A DNA stretch of 64,000 bases. Source: Isoetes taiwanensis (Eukaryota; Streptophyta; Lycopodiopsida; Isoetales; Isoetaceae). The stretch's first letter is position 1, and each line of letters starts with the position of its first letter. Under the pieces are notes generated by a model. It saw nothing but the letters and a program-made list of their open reading frames with translations, was not told the DNA's origin and searched no databases. Position numbers and translations under genes: made by a program. Positions 57,805-64,000 of this stretch are shown in pieces. The stretch covers positions 18,050,372 through 18,114,371 of the forward strand of contig JAJEKV010000017.1 in the NCBI GenBank assembly GCA_021234155.1, in the 5' to 3' direction.

Positions 57805-60800
57805 GTGTCTTTCTCTCTTTCTCTCTCTCTCCCTCTTTTTGTCCAAAGTTACTATGCTTCCGATCTAATATGTTTCTTCTATTCTTATTTATGTCGATGG
57901 TATACTCCCTTGCCGGAGCTTAACATCCCTTTTTTTCTTGAACTTTTTTATTGCTTCTGGTCTGCAGATTGGGTTACAGAAGAAAGGCCTTTTGGTACGT
58001 TCTAATTGGCCTCACGGTTCTCTTTAGATCCAAAAGCTCATTGTCAATGTGATTTGAAAGTCATACTTTCGTTGAAATAGACTTCTAGGTTTGCACAAAA
58101 CCGTTCTATAAGAAGGAACAGTCTGCTGCATCCAACAAATTTTGCCTCCATATTACTTGGATTGATTCTTCCTGTTAAGCCAAAGTTTTCAGATCGTGCT
58201 AAATGCACTTGCCATATGCAACAGCTTCCACAGTAATTATCCTTCCCAGTTAGCAGAGCCAAGTTCCAAAATTCCCTCCTGAATAAGCATTCGACCATGG
58301 TTAAACATAAATCTGATGCCTGAAATAATGTCATTTGTAATATGGAGGCTAGTCCTCCTGTCATGGAAAGTAGTTAAACAGATTGAGTGAAAATGTTGGC
58401 TAATAAAATAAATATATCAAGGCAGTCTTTGCTTTCTGTTCTCTTATCTACCTGCCTAATGCATTGTGTATTTGTTTGCACTCTGATCTCTTGCTGCCAG
58501 CATATCTTCCAGGGATGCATATTCTTATCAGATATTTTAATTTTCACATTCCTCTTTCTTGTTCTCTTCAGTCTTCAAATTCTATAAAAAATAGCAGCCC
58601 AATTCATTTCCTTTGCATATACACATCATATATGCTTCAGTTATGATGTAAAGCAGGACATAATATTTCAATTTGTTGGCTCGTGTCGTGAAAAGATGAA
58701 AGACTACTTGTTCTTTAATGCTGTCAGAAGTGTGAGGCTATGGACTCTCAAAGAGCTTCTCAAGAATGCTTCTACAGTGTGTAGGCCATTCTATCCTCCT
58801 AATCTTTTTAACACCGATTTTATTTAAGTAGCTTGTGAGCACATTTTGTATTTGTTACTTGTCTGGCTGGAGAACGGGGATATGTGCAATATCATGTCAA
58901 AAATATTATCCCAATGTTGGCTAATAAATGTGTCAAGGCAGTTCTCTTATCTACCTGCCTAATAAATCTGTTCTCTTATCTACCTGCCTAATTTTGGTTT
59001 AAATGCAGGCACAGTTTTCCACATCCTTGCTTAAGATACCAAATATGCATCTTGATCTCCATTCAACTATCTTTCCTGGCTATGCACGAGCTGTGAGGAT
59101 GGGCTTCGGTATTAGGTTTCCATCTCCATTTGACGTTTCCATCTATTGCGTAGAAAGTTGGAGCGTATATTTGCTACTTGATTGCTTGGCCATGTCCTTG
59201 TTTCCTAGGTCTTTGTACATAGGTATCCAGGGGTTTGACAAAGGCTTTCACAAATGCACATACATTTTTGTAGGTTAATCCTGATAATCCAGGGATGAAG
59301 GACAAGAAGATTCTATGATTTTGATCATTTCTTGATTGAAGATGGCACAAGCCTGCAAACAAATCAAAGAATGGGGGCTGGAAGGCAGATAGGCTTACCT
59401 AGATTTGTAGTCTCTGAAGCCTAGCTATTGTTATAAAGCATCTGAAAAGTGTCTTTTGGACTGTTCCAATTTCTATGGATTACATTTAGGTAATTATACT
59501 GTTCCAATTTGAACTTTTAATTTTGTCTGAAGCATTCAGCCTAGACTTCTAATGAATTTCTTCTACTGTTCCTTTTGATCAGGGGTTGAGCAATGTGAAA
59601 GAATTGCAATCTTGATCTAGAGCGCAATTTGGTGACATATTTTGCAAATTAAATGCATTTTATTTTATTGGAGCATTATATTTGGCTGCTTTTATTCGTG
59701 GTTTTATGGCAGATTCAGGCCTTGGCCGTCTCTTGGCCATTCTCATATTTGCAATATAGTTGAGGTGTTGGTAAGTTGTTTTTTATTGCTTATGGACTTC
59801 AAAGCACAGCTGCATCTAAATATAGCCATCTTTCTCTTATATACAGGGTTGATACTGTTACCTTATCAGCTTCTATACTGATTTTAAGCCACATTGCGAT
59901 ATTTCTATTCTTGAGATACTTCTATTCCTGAGACGCCATTAGCATTGGATTTGAAGGTAATCAGAATGGTGAATTTGATAGTGTTTGCAGCTAAGGTGGA
60001 ACCTTTTACAATTCAGATCATACACAAACACATTTTTAGGAGTGGGTGGTGGATTCAACACCATTAGCACATTTGAGGATTCAACACCATTGGCACGTTT
60101 GACAATCCAGCTGTAGGTCCTTTAAAGGCTACTGCGCAGACAACAAAGAATTCTGATTGGAGTATTTTCTAGCACTAAATATATCTGAAGAGGGTCCATA
60201 AATCATCTTTTATATTTAGAATGCTTCTATATCATTATAATCTACATTTGGTACTTCGGAACCTATTTTCAAGGCATTTTTATATGTTGGAGCTTCTTAC
60301 ATGAAGTTGGCTTTACAGAAGTTGGTTTCACATAGCCTGTTGGTAGTTATTTCATGTGCAATTTGCCTTAGCTTGGTTGCATAGACTATTTGCTCTCTAT
60401 GCAATGCACTTTCCATCTGAGCCAATGATTATGACCATCATGGGATGTTACTTTGATGACTCCTCTAGCACCATAGACGAGGAAGATCAAGAAGACAAAG
60501 GTTTGTATAACGAGATTCATGTAAATGTGGAAGGCTTTCAAATGGAATTAGTGATGAAAGTGATGAAGACATCTCACCATATGCAAGAGCTAGTGTTGAT
60601 GCTGCTCTTTTTTGCCCCTCATGAGTGGTTGTTATGTGTCTTGTTTCCGTTTCGACAGGTATTTCACATATCATATATCCCTTCAAGGCAAAAAAAAACA
60701 AGATTTTATGTTAATCAAAGGGACAATCATCTTCTGGTACAATTTTTACCAAACGGCAAGGCTGTATTTGCTCTACGTTGTTATACCGATGGGTTTGCTA

Positions 60801-62350
60801 TAAATGCCATGGTTGGAGGACGATATATCTCACATGCAAGATTGGTTTTATTCTTAACAAGTTATTGCCATGTTTCTCTCTTGATCTAGCTTAACTTCTT
60901 CTTTAGAAGTTGACTCATCATCATCAGCATTGCAACGTGTTCATTTACATGCACGTCTCAACGGTATTAATCATGAATGCATCAACTTCCACAAATTTGG
61001 GATTACAGAATTTATGCAAAATGCAATTGAAGAGAAACAATTATGGGACATATTTATTCTTAATCCACCCAAGCTAGCCCAAAATTGGGTATTTGTTACT
61101 ATGGGACTTGCTTTGTAATGTTTGCATAGAGAGTCATCTAGAGTAAAACTAGCTGTGTCTTTTTGCCCTTGTACATATAGACACGGTTTATGATTTTTCC
61201 TTTTCCCTTTATTAACCAGGAGCTTACGATTTTTCCTTTTCCCCTTATTAACCAGGAGCGGTAGTGACATGTACATCATTGTGTGTTTTTGCCCTTGTAC
61301 CTATAGACAATCTTTTTGGTTGATCAAGAGCAGGATAAATATTGTGCATGTTTGTGACAACTAGTTAATAGGAATATCTTTTTGGAATATAATTTGTATT
61401 GTAAGTACTTGGACGAGTATGAGATGAATAGGTAGCCTTCCACAGAGGGACATCTTCTCCCTTGCCTTTTCAACCTGCCTCTTAGCTTATTGTACTTGTT
61501 TTTCTGATTGGTAATGATATTTATCTCTCGTCCTTAAAAAAAAAAAACCCAATGAGATACCGGAGCCTAAATTCCCTGACAACGCAGTTGACAAAACTAG
61601 GAGGTCTTTTGATGACATGTTCTTGCTCAGGCGCAATGACACAAAGTGACTTTTCCATATTAGCTCGTGTACTTAGTTCATCATGGAGCTGTTGTAACTA
61701 ACCATACCCTTAACATTGGATATCCAAGAACGCAATTACCTTACAAATATATTAGTCCATGTTGTAGCATATGCAGAGATAATGGTAGTCTAGAATGCTA
61801 CGTTTCATGTTAGAAACCTTTGGAATACAATTTTTCTATAAGCCAAACATCTATAGTTCCCATATAGGTTGAAATCATTAAGGACATCTTGCAACGCCAT
61901 TTGGATCTTATAGTTTCAAACAAACACGATACACAACGTTTAATACTATGAAGAACATTGTAATATCCTCTTGCTGTAAATAGTAGCTTAAGCAAATTTC
62001 TCTAACAATGCATTTCCATATCTCTTTCGAGCATATTATTGCTTAAGTCTTAAAGCATGTCCTTAAATGTGTCAATCATGCATCTTGAATAAACTCCTCC
62101 CTAGAACTATTTTATTATAGCACGACAAATCCTTACAAGAAATATTTAAATACAGCATGACAACATTAGAATGCACCTTGGAAATCCATATAATTCTCTA
62201 TAGTGTCCATCTACCTCCAACAAACCACCATAACCACACAATTGCACACGAGGTAACACGCCATAACCTTGCAGTTTAGTGTATTTGTCAAACATGAACA
62301 TCTTTAGCAATATGAATCAATAATGCGCTATCCGGATGCATGGAAGATCA
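57805..62350. other. Stretch of 4.5 kb without recognised exons
   Basis: AT-rich, with intron-like composition. A plus-strand frame at 60356-60889 (contains NHLLVQFLPNGKAVFALRCY) is not recognised. Small direct repeats occur: CTCTTATCTACCTGCCTAAT at 58440, 58944 and 58973, and a 35-bp tandem duplication at 61190-61258 (ACGATTTTTCCTTTTCC...). A poly-A run at 61539 may mark the end of a retroelement. Confidence 0.4.
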
Positions 62351-62486
62351 TAAACATGCCTAAATGGTCCTGGCGCCATGTGAGAACAGGCTCCGCCGCT
62401 TTCTGTCATATCTCTCTCCTCGGGTGTCGGATTCAGACGTTTCTTGGTGCGTTGGAAAGCTCAAATAGTAAGCTTTCCATCGGTGT

Positions 62487-62970
62487 ATGCCTCTAGGCAG
62501 TATGGCATCAGCTCCTATGCCGGATTTAGGGTTTTCAATTTCGGCCTCCTTAACCAATCCTGGTATGCCCTCATCTCTTGGTGTTTCTTCTGTTTTGGAT
62601 TCATCATCTGTAGGGATGTCTATATCTATGGCTCCCCTCGGGTTGCCATCTAATTCTCGCCTTAATCCTCTTGCCTTTGCCTCTTCTCATCCCACTAGAT
62701 GTGCAACAATTTCCACCACTTTCTGTTACCAAGTCTTTGATCGCTTCCTCTGTGCGCCCCATTGTGCCTATGCCTGTTATGGCCTCTTTGCCTTCTCCAT
62801 CCGCTGGTCTTTTGCCTTCCCCTTCCTCTTTGCCTTCTTCATCGGCCAATCTTTTGTCGCCTCATCCTCCTTCTACTTCCTCTTCCTTTTCCGCTGCCCC
62901 TCTGTCTCGGCTGCTCCACGGACCTCTCTTGATCTGGTTGCTTTCGTGTTTCACGTGCACGCTTTAGTAT
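62487..62970 (+). pseudogene. Ser/Pro-rich leader of LINE ORF1, frameshifted
   Basis: Two frames carry low-complexity protein-like sequence: MASAPMPDLGFSISASLT, then after about 62690 MASLPSPSAGLLPSPSSLPS. They precede a DUF4283-type domain by about 130 bp on the same strand. LINE ORF1 proteins often begin with such disordered segments. Joining the pieces requires frameshifts. Confidence 0.35.
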
Positions 62971-63093
62971 TTGGATTAAAGCGTGACATGACATCGGTGT
63001 TCGGTGCGCTTATGCGTTGCGCGGCAGTAAATATAATGATGGAGAACAATAAAAAGAGGTATCATCATATTTAAAGGAGCCGCAAGCTACTGA

Positions 63094-64000
63094 GGCGATC
63101 GATGGACATTCAACTTCCGCATGAGAATGTGTTTTATGGGCAAAAAGTGTACTAATGCATTTGCTCAGGCTGGAGTTCCAGTTGTTGAAATTGATCATGG
63201 TGCACATTTACAGTGCGTTCAAAATTTAGTCTCTCATGCTGTGGTCTGTCACTTTACTGGTCAATTTCTTGATCTTAGAAGGATGGGTTTTTGGCTGAAA
63301 CAACACCTTCATAAATTGGGATTGCCTCAACATGAGTCTTTGAAGGTTCTTGATAAGCAAAATCATTATTTCTTGATCATGTTTGATTCACCTGTAGCAG
63401 TTGATAAGTTGGTGGAGCGCGGATTGGATCCTTTGTGGGGGCATTATCTTCTGTATCAGGTATACACCCCTGGCTTTTTGCCCAACAAATCAGACGCGCT
63501 CCGAATGCCATGTTGGTTCGCATTGGAGGATTTTCCTATTGAAATGCAAATCCCGGACTTCATGATTGTGGTTGCTAGTGGCTTAGGTATCCACCTTGCT
63601 CATTCTATTGTCAATGGTCCACGTGTGTGTATCTCCCTTCCTGCCAATGCTTCTCTTCCAAAGTCTGTTGTTGTTAAAAGTGGCCCCCTTTTCTTCAAAT
63701 ATAACCTGTCTCTTCTTAATGGTCCTGAGCTTGCTAATATGTTTCCAAATGTAGAAGCCTTCTCATTCTATCGTACTAGGCGCTCTACTCCCTCCATTCC
63801 CATCGTTTCCTCTGTTCCACTTCATGTGTCTTCCTCTGCTTCTTCTGATTCTATACCTCCTGCTCCCTCTGTTCCTAGCACTGTATCTCTTGCCTCTGCT
63901 CCTCTAGCTCCTCCTCCTTCACCCCTTACCACCACATCTTCTACCCACTTTTCTGTTGATGAGCATGACAGACTAGCACATATTGCACGTAAACAGGAAC
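63094..64000 (+). mobile_element. LINE ORF1 with DUF4283-like domain, running off the window
   Basis: One frame is open for more than 300 codons from 63094 to the window end, with candidate starts at 63121 and 63136. It reads HAVVCHFTGQFLDLRRMGFW, then LDKQNHYFLIMFDSPVAVDK, a Trp-centred DALRMPCWFALEDFPIEM and a Ser/Pro-rich tail. The order (fold with a VCHFxG...W, a YFLxxF strand and a PxWxxLxxxP-like motif) is that of DUF4283 domains in plant LINE ORF1 and gag-like proteins that coat element RNA. No lesion is seen in this part. A CCHC knuckle and ORF2 would be expected beyond 64000. Confidence 0.7.

Noticed and set aside
60356-60889. 177-codon plus-strand frame as a gene
   Set aside because: No domain, no splice or start support, and AT-rich intron-like composition; mentioned only in the regional note.

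Overview
This window looks like nuclear DNA from a land plant with a large, transposon-rich genome. The evidence is intron-rich genes in plant-specific families: a calponin-homology kinesin-14, an SYP3-type syntaxin, a DUF688 protein and a group-4 LEA protein. These sit among long gene-poor stretches and many decayed elements. The element mix (LINEs with short-tandem-repeat tails, a MULE with a ULP1-like protease gene, a replitron-like HUH element) would fit a fern or gymnosperm, but the species is not resolved from sequence alone.

Layout. 0-5 kb: a Myb/SANT-trihelix-like gene (-) with an in-frame stop before a still-open tail, divergent from a five-exon TEX30/KANSL3-like alpha/beta hydrolase gene (+), then a cluster of eight copies of a 20-nt hairpin motif. 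5.4-10.3 kb: a Mutator-like element with a ULP1-like protease gene (+) converging on a transposase gene with a SWIM finger (-). 10.3-13 kb: a two-exon candidate secreted-peptide gene with two repeats, then a frameshifted LEA gene. 14-24.3 kb: two foldback/MITE elements, a LINE whose 5' part is inverted, a decayed region with a candidate LTR and primer-binding site, a long CAT microsatellite and a broken transposon protein.

25.3-33 kb: a complete CH-domain kinesin-14 gene (23 exons, about 1170 residues) whose frame holds across every junction. It appears to use one U12-type AT-AA intron and one GC-AG intron. 33-48 kb: mostly non-coding, with LINE 3' ends, repeats and unassigned ORF fragments. 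48.2-50.2 kb: a two-exon DUF688 gene under five TGACGTGG-like boxes spaced mostly 12 bp apart. 51.4-53.5 kb: an HUH endonuclease gene broken by two close in-frame stops, followed by an ORF with a SUMO-interaction-like motif and by a strong hairpin; this is the best candidate for an unusual mobile system. 54.0-57.0 kb: a degenerate LINE (-). 57.4 kb: 5' exons of an SYP3/Sed5-like syntaxin without a visible remainder. 62.4-64.0 kb: a DUF4283-type LINE ORF1 running off the window end.

The host genes are unrelated housekeeping and developmental functions and do not form a cluster. The mobile elements supply most of the window's structure, and one LINE family recurs at least four times, recognisable by its 3' end.
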